Origin: Conchocele bisecta
Taxonomy: Eukaryota > Mollusca > Bivalvia > Lucinida > Thyasiridae
DNA: 64,000 nucleotides
NCBI GenBank assembly: GCA_029237695.1
Contig: CM055279.1
Span: forward strand, 5,412,323 to 5,476,322
Direction of reading: 5' to 3'
In this document: positions 1 to 10,000 of the stretch, in pieces
Layout: each line of letters begins with the position of its first letter
How positions within the stretch are numbered: the stretch's first letter is position 1
Notes under the pieces: model-generated
The model's database searches: none
Told to the model about the DNA's origin: nothing
Seen by the model: only the letters and a program-made list of their open reading frames with translations
Position numbers and translations under genes: made by a program

Positions 1-596
1 CCGCAAGCATTCACGCAGCATGCTAATATCTGTTCTGAGAAATTGAAGTGATTACGGTTTGTAGTACCACGTGGCCGCAAACAATGGAACGGTTTTAAGG
101 CGCGTGATCTGTTTGGCACTGGATTTACTGGGATTAAAGTTACCGTGGATTAATCAAATGAATTAAGTGGGGAAAATGGAAATATATCGTATCGATTATA
201 ATTTCTAACGGGAGATTACCGTTCAACGGAATTTGAGTAAATAGTGCCACGTGGGCGAAAACAATGGAATTTAATCATCGGATTTATTTGTAGTCGCAAT
301 TGGATTAAATCTATCGGCGTGTAATCAACTGGATTAATTGGCAAACTGACTGAATCGTATAGGGCGTGACAGTGTGGAACTTTGCCCAAATGGAATTAAT
401 TAAGTGACACCACGTGGGATTGTCGCAAAAATGGCGCGTCCAACAATCGGGTTGTCGGCGAAATATGCGGATCGGCGCCACTTCGGATCCAATGCCTTTC
501 GGACCACACGGCACTCGGCACCGTCTCATTACGTCCCCACGTCTGATCGGGAATAATATATAAAATATAAATTCTTCCCGTCACTGACATCAGCTT
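1..596. other. Leader region of the DIRS-like element with spaced CACGTGG motifs
   Basis: No gene is seen here. The motif CCACGTGG or CCACGTGGG followed by a short A-rich stretch occurs three times, near 67, 247 and 412, spaced about 165-180 bp. This suggests old divergent tandem units in the 5' region of the retrotransposon. CACGTG is an E-box core, so a promoter role is possible but unproven. Confidence 0.35.
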
Positions 597-1708
597 GTGA
601 TCATGGCGAGCTCGGAGCTAGTCATGGACTCACTGGGAACCAGTATCGGTGCCGTCTCCGAGTTGAATGATGAAGACGAGGTGATTAACTTTTGCCTTAC
701 GAACAAGGTAGCTAAACCAATTATCGATCAACTTTTGAAGAGGGGGTTTACCAGCATGAAGGCCTTGCAGTTGGTAGAGGAATCTGACATTGATTGCCCG
801 AAGATTCCAAAGGGTCAACGACGCCTTATAATACATATTGCGCAAGGTATTAAATCGGCCGTCCCGCCAATAATGCAGCACGAAGGGTCGACCATCAATC
901 CACCACCCAGCACATCAGTTGGACCGCCGCCGGTGACGCAGTATGATACCGACACATACTCTACTCTATTAAACTCACTATTACATCAGCAAACAAGTCA
1001 CAGTCAAAACCCGTCAAATATTGCTACGGATAGTGTGGGAGCTGCGGTACCCGACCAGACATCATCCTGGAGTGACCCGCAGATGCATATATCAACGGCG
1101 GCACAAGGTAGGTCAACGTCTGACTTTTACGATATATGCGACTTTGTGCCCAATATGGTGCATGAGGAGGTGGTCTTGGGGGGTCACGGGGATCAGCAAA
1201 TTATTGTAAAATCTGGGGCCCACAAACCTAAACTGGAAACCGTCTCATTTACACAGTGGTCCATAGCCAATCTTGCAATTCTATATAAGTTGGTTAGTGA
1301 TGGAAAACTGGTGGGGCGTGCTCTCATGGACTACCTATCGTACACTACAAAGGTGTACCAGTTGATCCAACGATTTAGTATGGGATCGGTCCTAGCGTAT
1401 GACAGGGAGTATAGACGCCTCCAGGCATCCATGGGGTTTAGGTGGGGCACAGACGTGCAGCATCTACATACCCTGTGCCTACAACCCCGCGACAAGCCAA
1501 CACTAGGCCCCACAGTGTCACAGGTAAGCGACCACAGCACCAGCAGCCTTCGAAACCAGGTAAGTCCCAGGGTAGGGACCAAGGGGTATGTAGGAATTTC
1601 AACTCCAAGGGATGCACATATCAGTTATGTCGCTTTGACCATAGGTGCATTGTGCCGGGCTGTGGTCAGAAACACCCGGCATCCGCGCATACGTTTGAAA
1701 AAAACTAG
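597..1708 (+). pseudogene. Gag-like ORF1 of the DIRS/Ngaro element, frameshifted
   Basis: The first frame (from 597) has an acidic N-terminus and a helical region of about 290 residues. The end of the protein is found in another frame that closes at 1708. That part contains the motif C-R-N-F-N-x-K-G-C and a following Cys/His cluster ending C-G-Q-K-H-P-A-S-A-H, the zinc-binding signature usual near the C-terminus of gag-like proteins of DIRS-order elements. The frame change must lie between about 1450 and 1540. The product would bind nucleic acid in a retrotransposon particle. The RT frame starts 6 nt after this stop. Family-level assignment is good; a functional product is unlikely. Confidence 0.7.
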
Positions 1709-1713
1709 ACACT

Positions 1714-3273
1714 ATGGTTATACCTACATCTGGTCTCAATCTTACAGCTTGGCATAATGAGCTTGAGGATGATGTGGACCGTGAGTTTCTGCTGAACGGT
1801 ATCGAGAATGGGTTTGAAATGATTGACCCGGGCGTAGTACCGTCCGCAGTCACTTGCGACAACCACCCATCGGCTTGTCCTGATAGCCCTCTGTACCATA
1901 AATCAACGGAGCAGGTCATGTCGGAAATAGAATCCGGTAACTATGTGGTGTGTGAGGACGAACCCCTGATAATAAGTCCCATGGCAGCAGCCATCCCCAA
2001 GAGTGATGGAGGGGTGAGACTCATACACGACTGTTCTCGACCGTTTGGTTCTTCGGTCAATGATCACTGCTCTGCTGACTGGTGGCAAAAATTTTCCCGC
2101 ATCGATGATGCTGCGGAGCTTATGTCACCTGGTTGCTACTTTGCGAAGGTGGACCTGAAATCAGCATATCGCTCGGTATCTATTGGGGAAAGTAGCCAGT
2201 CGGTCACAGGCTTTAGGTGGAATATTGGGGGAGAAAATGTCACCTTAAGGGACACTAAACTCCCATTTGGAGCAAAACTGGCTCCAGGAATTTTCCACCG
2301 CATCACTCAGGCGGTGAAACGCATTATGGCCCGGAAGGGGTATGACCATATTATAGTGTATCTAGACGATTTTCTTATTGTATCCGAATCATTCGATGCA
2401 TGTGCGGAGGCACTGCAGTGCCTGATTTTGCTTCTCCGGAAGCTCGGCTTTGCCATTCATTGGAGCAAAGTGGCTGACCCCACGACAAAACTGGTTTTCC
2501 TTGGTATTGAACTGGATTCAGTCAATATGACGCTCAGTCTTCCCGAAGACAAATTGAGTCAATTGTCGGCAGAACTGCGTATGTTTATGTCGCGCAAGCG
2601 CGCATCGAAACGACAACTTCAGTCCCTCGCAGGGCGGTTGTCATGGGCTGCTGGTGTTGTACGTGGCGGACGAGTCTTTCTCCGGCGAATGTTCGCACAA
2701 ATCGGCATGCTCAAGCATAATGCACATCGCGCGGTGCTGTCACATATGGTCCAGCAGGACCTGAGCTGGTGGTACTCATTCCTCCGCACGTTTAATGGTC
2801 GATCAACCCTGTTGGACCATAAACCCATTGATTGTGTTTTCACCGATGCATGTAATGACGCAGCAGGGGGCGTCTTCCTCGGTGACTGGTTTTACCTCAA
2901 CTGGAAACTGGACTGGCCAGAGGTATCCTCGTTTCATATAAATGAAAAAGAGGTGATGGCAGTGGTCTTGGCAGCACATAGGTGGGCCCATCTCTGGGGT
3001 AACAAACGGGTAATCTTGCATTCTGACAATATGGTAACTGTGTCAGCAATTAACAAAGGGACGTGTAGGAATACCATGGTCATGAGATGTCTGAGGTACC
3101 TGTTTTGGCTGTCGGCGGCCCATAATTTTCACATGACAGCCAAGCATATCCCAGGTGTTAAAAACTGGGTGGCGGACAGTGCCTCCAGGCTTCATGACCA
3201 GGGTCACCTGCAGAATCTGCTCCCTTATATCACACCCTCGTCCTTGTGGTGCCACATGACACTGTCTGCATAA
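1714..3273 (+). CDS. Reverse transcriptase-RNase H of DIRS/Ngaro element
   Basis: An uninterrupted frame of 519 codons. RT motifs are visible in order: a palm motif with K-V-D-L-K-S-A-Y, then L-P-F-G, then the catalytic Y-L-D-D-F. A connection segment follows and then an RNase H fold with F-T-D-A, a conserved Glu in N-E-K-E-V, H-S-D-N and a final V-A-D-S-A-S-R. RT copies element RNA into DNA and RNase H removes the RNA. This is the only intact frame of the element. No methyltransferase domain follows RNase H. It ends just upstream of the recombinase frame. Confidence 0.85.
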   Translation: MVIPTSGLNLTAWHNELEDDVDREFLLNGIENGFEMIDPGVVPSAVTCDNHPSACPDSPLYHKSTEQVMSEIESGNYVVCEDEPLIISPMAAAIPKSDGGVRLIHDCSRPFGSSVNDHCSADWWQKFSRIDDAAELMSPGCYFAKVDLKSAYRSVSIGESSQSVTGFRWNIGGENVTLRDTKLPFGAKLAPGIFHRITQAVKRIMARKGYDHIIVYLDDFLIVSESFDACAEALQCLILLLRKLGFAIHWSKVADPTTKLVFLGIELDSVNMTLSLPEDKLSQLSAELRMFMSRKRASKRQLQSLAGRLSWAAGVVRGGRVFLRRMFAQIGMLKHNAHRAVLSHMVQQDLSWWYSFLRTFNGRSTLLDHKPIDCVFTDACNDAAGGVFLGDWFYLNWKLDWPEVSSFHINEKEVMAVVLAAHRWAHLWGNKRVILHSDNMVTVSAINKGTCRNTMVMRCLRYLFWLSAAHNFHMTAKHIPGVKNWVADSASRLHDQGHLQNLLPYITPSSLWCHMTLSA

Positions 3274-3283
3274 TGGTTCTTGT

Positions 3284-4358
3284 TTGACAGGTTCCACACC
3301 GGTGGGGGCCGCCAGGGGCATTCACCTACAACGGTCGGCGGCGCGTTCCATCCCATACCCGATGGAGCGGGGTGTTCTCACCCGTAGCCTCGACGCGGAT
3401 GTGTTATTTTTCCGCAGCAATACTTTCGCTCCAAGCACGGAGAAGACGTATCATACACACTTACTGTGTTACTTGGACTTCTGTACAAGACTTGGTATTC
3501 AGCCTGTGCCAATATCCCAAACGGACCTCGGCAGGTACATAGCATTCTTGTCTCGGAAGCTGTATGTCAGTTCTATCAGACAGTACCTGAATGTAGTGAG
3601 GTTGAGTCATGTAGAGGCGGGGCGCCAGAACCCGCTAGACAGTAATTGGTATGTGACATCCATCTTAAAGGGGGTTCGCCGTGTAAAGGGGTCTGCCACA
3701 AATCAGAAACTTCCTATAACCATCGAACTCCTCCGTGCGATTTTTTCTGTCATCAGCCTTCGGTCATCTCTTGACCGGACCTTTTGGGCTGCATCACTGG
3801 TGGCCTTCTTCTCTTTCTTCCGGAAATCCAGTCTTCTTATACCCGCTATACATCTGTTTGACAGTAACCGACATCTGTGTGTGTCAGATGTTAGTTTTCT
3901 GCATGAGGGTGCAGTCCTTCGCGTTAGGTGGTCCAAGGTTATCCAATTCCGGGAGCGGGTTCTTCAGATCCCTATCCCTCGTATTACAGGTTCCCCCCCT
4001 GTGTCCATCCTCAGCCCTCATGCTCATGCTCCTCGACTGCCCGCGTTTGCCTTCTCCCTGTCCATTTTTCCGGTTCCGGTCGGCGTCCGGTATTCGGCCT
4101 CTAACTCAGGCGGTGTTCACAACCAGATTGAATGAGTGCATGGTGAAGATCGGCCAGCCTCCAGGTATGTATTCCGGGCATAGCTTCCGCAGGGGTGGTG
4201 CCACATTCGCACTCCAATGTGGTCTCCCGGTGAATTTAATCAAACTACAAGGTGACTGGAGTAGCAACGCGTATGAACGTTACTTGCAACCATCTTTTCA
4301 GCTCCGACAACAGGTGGCGTCTACTATGGGCACTGCAGTCAGGTCAGTACATAGTTAA
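3284..4358 (+). pseudogene. Tyrosine recombinase of DIRS/Ngaro element, frameshifted
   Basis: The N-terminal part (first frame, to about 3990) is an SAM-like core-binding domain that reads through an F-x-S-x-S-x-T-x-x-T-Y-type start. The catalytic C-terminal part is in the +1 frame and contains H-S-F-R-R-G (H-x-x-R box), G-D-W and the final Y-E-R-Y-L with the nucleophilic tyrosine. The two parts join at a run of seven C at 3993-3999, so one base gained or lost there explains the break. That could be a real mutation or a homopolymer sequencing error. The product would integrate the circular DNA form of the element. Confidence 0.75.
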
Positions 4359-4921
4359 GGAGGGGGGGGGGGGGTGTAGGTAGTACATCTCACCATTCAC
4401 CTCATTGGCGCGCATAGCTCGCATGTGTCGTTTGGGGCTCAGGTTGGCCTACTTTTGTGTATAGAATATGCATTTGTTGTTGTTCTGTTTTTGTACATAA
4501 TTGATATGTGTACCTGCGTGGTGTTCGGTGTGTTGTTGGCCATGGGTCACCCGATTGTATTCCTAGTCAATATATTATACCGCTCTCCTACACTACTGCT
4601 ACCTACTGATTTTGGGAGTTGGAGATCATATGTAATTATTTTTACACAGTACACATGTACAGTCTGCATATGTGTTACATGTACAATGTACATGTGGGGC
4701 TACACTTGTTTCGATATGCATAATTATATACGTATAATCAATGTCATCATTTGTACTTCCATGTCTCTATGCATATCTAATCATCTATTACTTACCAGCA
4801 ATAATTATTATTACAAGTTTAATACTTGCAAAATATTAATTACATGGTTTCATGCTCCCAAAATCATTGTGTTCATGTACTTTATTATGTTCCATGATAC
4901 ATGTACATGTTCACCCTGACA

Positions 4922-4945
4922 TGGTGGCCTACATGTAGGCCACCA
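4922..4945. repeat. Perfect 24-bp palindrome
   Basis: TGGTGGCCTACA followed by its exact reverse complement. It lies 3' of the retrotransposon ORFs and could be part of the element terminus or a cruciform-forming site. Confidence 0.7.
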
Positions 4946-4989
4946 GACATGGACGAGCGCCACCAAAATGTTATCTGGTGATGCTCGCC

Positions 4990-5118
4990 TGTGTTATTGT
5001 ACATTGACGGCCAATCCCTGACCCGTGCTGGGGGTTGGCTGACTGTGTGATAACGTACATTGGTGGCCAGCCACTGACCCGAGTCATTGGCTGGCTACCT
5101 GTGTTATAGCGTATCATT
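4990..5118. repeat. Tandem duplication, about 64-bp unit
   Basis: Two imperfect units begin tgtgttattgtacattg and tgtgtgataacgtacattg and end in a ttggctg(g)ctacc/gact-like stretch. A partial third unit starts at about 5101. Function unknown. Confidence 0.55.
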
Positions 5119-5425
5119 TAACATGGGGAGAAAATGGGCTCCAGAGTGACGAGGAGGGTCAAAAAAAGAAAACAATTGGAAATTGACTCCGAAACCTGGC
5201 GAGGTAGATTGGAAATAATGTAACTAAGAAATCAAGTTAGATTTTGAAAATCGGACCACAAATTTTAGCCCCATTTATCCCAAAGGAAAATCGTTTTTTC
5301 GTAATAAAATAATTTTTCGGATGGAATTTGATCAAATAATTTGTTTTGGGGAGGGTGACTTTTCTATTATTGATGAAAAGGTACTTACATTTAAAAAGTG
5401 TTTAGATTTGATGTATGTAATATAC
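5110..5425. repeat. Dispersed repeat family R-A, copy 1
   Basis: It shares two blocks with 38040-38372 and 61450-61735: one containing ttaacatgggga and attttgaaaatcgg, and one containing tttttcatcaataa plus tcaccctcccc (on the opposite strand here). The relative orientation of the two blocks differs between copies, which points to a foldback-type element. Confidence 0.55.
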
Positions 5426-5686
5426 AAATGTTCGTCGGCAGCAAAATGCGGAACAGACAGTAGGTAATCGCAATGTGGGTGCCAATAATTATTGGGACCA
5501 AACTAGAAGGTGACATACAACCACATCTGTAAATGAATATTTTTCTTTGGTAATTGAATTAGACGATTATCATGGACCTCTTGACTTATTCTGGTACTTT
5601 CAATCTAACACCAGCCACGTTACCTCTTGCCATTGTCTTCCAATTTCAAAGCTTACAATTTGATATTCACGCTTTGCATTGGCGAG

Positions 5687-7002
5687 TCACATATATATTC
5701 TGCGGGGTGTAACCCTGTTCGGAACTAGCCTTTCAGACTCGGAGACGGATTGGGAAAGATTGCGGGGAATGGGGCTTACTTTGTTGGATATACGTGTTGC
5801 CGACTTCGGAGTTCCCTTACAAAACCGAACGAACTTGGAAAGACCATACACAAACACATCATCAACGCACTTGGCTTTTGTGCGAGCTGTCATTTCCTGA
5901 ATGCTCCCACACATTGACGATAGGAAAATAGAGAACATAATCAACGAAATACTGAGGCTGAAAATGAAGAAGAATAATTTCGCCATTATTGGATCGGTCT
6001 CGTTAACTTCCGTAAATCGATTTTTACCGATCAGCGTAATGAAAAGCGTCGTCACAGACTTATACATATTCATGAAGTACAGCAAACGAGATCCGAATAG
6101 ACAAAATCCCAGAACAGCGAAAAGGATAAATACGTACAAAAGTAAAATACCCAACCAGAGAAGATCTGACGCGATTAGAGAGAAGACCCTTGCGATAATG
6201 TAGATGTGCTTGTTACCTTCTAATGTTTTCAGTAATCTGACGACGGACATAAAGACGAGGAATGCAAGAATAGTTATAAACAGTTGGTGCCAGAATGCAA
6301 TGTGGTGAAAGTCTACGAAGTTACGTTTGTTATCATTAAACGCCTTTATAGCAACGGTTGCGCTATACAATCGCACAAAATATAACGCAACTGCTGCGAG
6401 GCCCGCAAGAAAACGAAGGCAGTCAAACATGAACCAGAATTCGCGGTGAAATTTAAGTTTGAAAGTATAAAATCCAGTACAAATTTGGAGCAAGAAAACG
6501 ACGAGAAACCCAATACTAAACATCTCACAGGCAAAGATGTAACCACCCAGCGATCCTGAATGTTGATAAACCCGTAACGGCATGATGGAAAACGAAGGAA
6601 TCGCACCGCCCGTTTCCGGGAACTCTACCATAAACATGTTGTAAGAAAACAAATTCACATTGGGATTAAACACCGTGAATTCAAGTGCAACCGCTCGCGT
6701 TTGTCTATCGACCCAAACAGTGGAATACAATTCCCGGATCACTTCCAGACTAATGTTCAGATTAACGTCTAACGTTGCTACGTAACCACCGGCGCCATAC
6801 GTAGCAACATGTCCAAATATGGGAAACCCTGTGACGTCAGAAGAAGTATATTTCCAGGCAGCGGATGAGTGGTTATATAATTGCTCTCCAAGGGGACACG
6901 GCGGCTCTCTCCAGCCAACACAGTAGTCGGCCGTGTCCTCGGAGAATACGGTGTACTGTCGGTAACACTGGTCCGTCTCGATCTTAGGGATGTAGCATGG
7001 CT
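5687..7002 (-). CDS. Polycystin-1-like exon 27, channel module and stop
   Basis: Residues 1999-2436 and stop. It starts with the Cys-containing end of the extracellular domain (G-A-G-G-Y-V at about 2068-2074), then TM7 (about 2151-2180), TM8 (2187-2210), TM9 (2232-2255), TM10 (2271-2300), a pore-loop-like stretch S-V-T-T-L-F-I-T-L-I-G-K (2314-2325) and TM11 (2337-2361). The tail of about 75 residues is basic and Ser-rich, with no coiled coil or EF hand seen. No clear polyadenylation signal was found just downstream. Confidence 0.93.
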
Positions 7003-10000
7003 CTGAAATAAGTATACGTTATTGTTCACATATTGGACTTTTAAGGAATTAAATGCGAGGGAGCGCCAGCGACCGCAGCATTTAGTTCCTTAAAAATTCA
7101 ATATGTGACAATAACATACTTGTAATTAGTCAGGTTTATAATGCTGCAGTCGCCCATCATAGTATTTATTTTCTATTTCCTGTCGAACAAAAAGTCATTA
7201 AATCTGGTAATATGTGAAATAAGTGGAGCTTACTGAACAACGATACTTACATAAGCGATACTGACCAGCGATTGGCTTAGGAAGTAGGGCAAATTATAAA
7301 TACACATATTCAGTAGAAAGTACTACAATGATATTCCCATAATAAAATATTGTCGTTTATTTAAGGAAATCAGAACGCTATATTTGACTAAAGCAATATG
7401 TGCAGACCTTATATGTGCCATTATGTCAAAGGTTCTCTAAACCAATACAAATAATTAATGCACTAACGTCTTCTGTTTTAAAATTGGTATTTTTGAAGAA
7501 AACCAAGGCTAAGCACCTTGATAACGGAACACAGACACATCTCGTATTAGAAACAAAATTGTTACCCCACACCATACCACTCGTGATGGTAGCAATTTAA
7601 CCCCATCTCTTTAATGTAACACATGGAAGAGTGATTTTGGCAATCTGTTATCCGGCGTGTTTAATATGCTAGAGATATAAAACTGTCAAAGCTGTATCAA
7701 TAAATTATTAATAAAGAACATACACATGCAGAAATTGGTGAGTTTACCGTGTCAATGTGTTTATCTGACATTTACATGTATGTAAGTAAGTAAGTAAGTA
7801 AATTATTTATTATAGTGACATGTGTAACCAATAAACAGTTAACAATAGTAATTCTGACGTAAAGTACACCCGGCCCGATGGGCCTATATGTCACTTTAAA
7901 CACTAAACATAATTTATATACATCTATAAATAGAGCAAGAAGTTAGTATATTACATGTTGTGTTCCGCTGTATGTCTTGTAAATTTGAAAGCTTCATTTC
8001 GTTATATTGAATGTTGAAAAAAAAAAAGAGAAAAGATGGCTTCAATGGAAACATGATTTCCCTGTTCTATTATTTGTGGAAATTTACCAGTTCTACATCA
8101 AAGATTATTTGTTTAAAGGTATAAAATATAAAGTTTACTAAATTTTGACCTACATGCAACAGGTTTGGGCATGCACATCGGTTGCTCACATTTTCTGAAT
8201 GGGTCAAATTGTAGCCGTAGATAACATATCGGAGGCGAATTATTGTAGCTAATCTCGTATTCGTTGTGACCACAAACTGATCAATATGGTTTACGTTATC
8301 AAAATGTGAGCTTCCTGATATAATAGTATACATTATATTGCCATAATACAAACCTGATTTTCTCCTTAATTGCCTAAGCCTCGGTGGTCCAAGCCTGTAA
8401 TTTGAGAATCCGGATATGTAGTCTCTGATTGACCAGTGTATTTTGTCTCCATTAATGTCCTGATCGGGAAATATGGCTGGCACAGCTGTGTAATTTACCC
8501 ATCGGTAAAACGCTGCCGTACTGGATACCTGGAAGAACAAACAAGATACTACGGACAAATGCAATATAGGAATGAATGAAGTGGAGGATGAGTTTCACTA
8601 TAGGAATGAATGGCCTTTTTGTGGAATTTATCGGGGTAGAAACTTGGAAAAGTCGCGGGAATACTGGACGAAGGCCGAAAGGCCTCGTCCAGTATTCCCG
8701 CGACTTTTCCAAGTTTATATCCCCGATAAATTCATCAAAAAGGCCATTCATTCCTTATAATTCCAGCATTTGAAATAAATTCATCAAGAAAATGAGTTTA
8801 TTTTCCGTTTTGTTAAGAATTATTTTAACTGAGCCTCATGGTTACGGAAAGTAGTTCGGCGTGGGAGTTTACTGGGATATAAATTTTGGACAGAGACTTG
8901 CTACGGTCCAATCAAATGTTAGGGAATTGTGTAAATATTTTTGTGCTGGAATTATTATGCAGTATTTATTTATAAGTTTTGCTCCAATCCGGTAATAACG
9001 TTTTGCTATGATTTACAATGACAATTGCCATGTATATTTTTTCTGCTGGGTCAGATAAATCGGTCTTGAAAACCCATGATTTCTAGTATTAGTGGTCAGT
9101 CACTTAACATTGTTTTGTCATTTTAAGCAGGTTCTATGTGATTTTGTTCAACGGAATGCGATACTACTGACATAGTGACTGAATATATAGAAACAACCAA
9201 TGTATTGTATTTTTGATTAAAAGTTTATCAGGCAATACTAGAAAAGGTATAGGAATTCTGAGACTCGCTGATGATTGTTTTACCGTTTCCGAAACGACCC
9301 TGATAAACATGATATCAACAGACAATATACAGGTATTCTAATTATCAGGCAAAGTGTTCTGTTTCGTTGAAAAGAACACGGACTGGTTTAAACTTGTAAA
9401 ACTTAAAATGTTTCATTACACTGACGTTACTGTAGTGCCATAAAGAACACCAGCTTAGTGGCTTTCGATATCGAGTTTATCAGACAATGTTATGATTCAG
9501 AGCCAAGTCTGATACACTTAATATCAAACTACACTAATCTGGTGTTCTCAATGTATACATATATAATTCAAGCACAAAAATATTTACACAATTCCCTAAC
9601 ATTTGATTGGACCGTAGCAAGTCTCTGTCCAAAATTTACATCCTAGTAAACTCCCATGCCGAACTACTTTCCGTAACCGTGAGGTGCAGTTAAAATAATT
9701 CTTAAGAAAACGGAAAATAAACACATTTTCTTGATGAATTTATTTAAAATGCTGGAATTATAAGGAATGAATGGCTTTTTTGTGGAATTTATCGGGGATA
9801 TAAACTTGGAAAAGTCGCGAGAATACTGGACGAGGCCTTCCGGCCTTCGTCCAGTATTCCCGCGACTTTTCCAAGTTTATACCCCGATAAATTCCACAAA
9901 AAGGCCATTCATTCCTATATTAAACATAATGATCAGTAGGCATTATCAGTTCCCCCACGATATAAGCGATAAACAAACTATTCGGAATGGTTCACTTACA

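Larger units (their letters stand above)
1..4380 (+). mobile_element. DIRS/Ngaro-type tyrosine-recombinase retrotransposon, decayed
   Basis: Three consecutive plus-strand reading frames have the order gag-like protein, reverse transcriptase-RNase H, tyrosine recombinase. This is the gene order of DIRS-order retrotransposons, which integrate with a tyrosine recombinase instead of a DDE integrase. There is no room for a methyltransferase domain between RNase H and the recombinase, which fits Ngaro-like elements better than DIRS1/PAT. Two of the three frames are broken by frameshifts, so this copy looks inactive. The left end may lie outside the window. I could not find the split direct repeats expected at the ends, so both boundaries are approximate. 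A G-run follows the last ORF at about 4363-4376. Confidence 0.8.
4359..5120. other. Non-coding 3' flank of the DIRS-like element
   Basis: No convincing gene. The stretch 4425-4919 is open and hydrophobic in one frame, but it is full of tacatgta-type simple sequence and lacks domain features. A perfect 24-bp palindrome lies at 4922-4945. A tandem duplication of about 64 bp follows at 4990-5118, with units that share gtacattg...ggccag/aat and ctgacccg. Confidence 0.5.

Noticed and set aside
4425..4919. Open frame of 164 codons with many hydrophobic residues
   Set aside because: It lies in tacatgta-rich simple sequence 3' of the DIRS-like element, has no domain or splice support, and its hydrophobicity follows from T-rich codons.
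5679..6203. Plus-strand frames opposite the last polycystin exon
   Set aside because: Antisense shadows of the conserved TM-rich exon 27, which has clear family motifs on the minus strand.
7781..7800. (GTAA)n run considered as a CRISPR-like or telomere-like array
   Set aside because: Five tetranucleotide units only; it fits a retrotransposon tail microsatellite.
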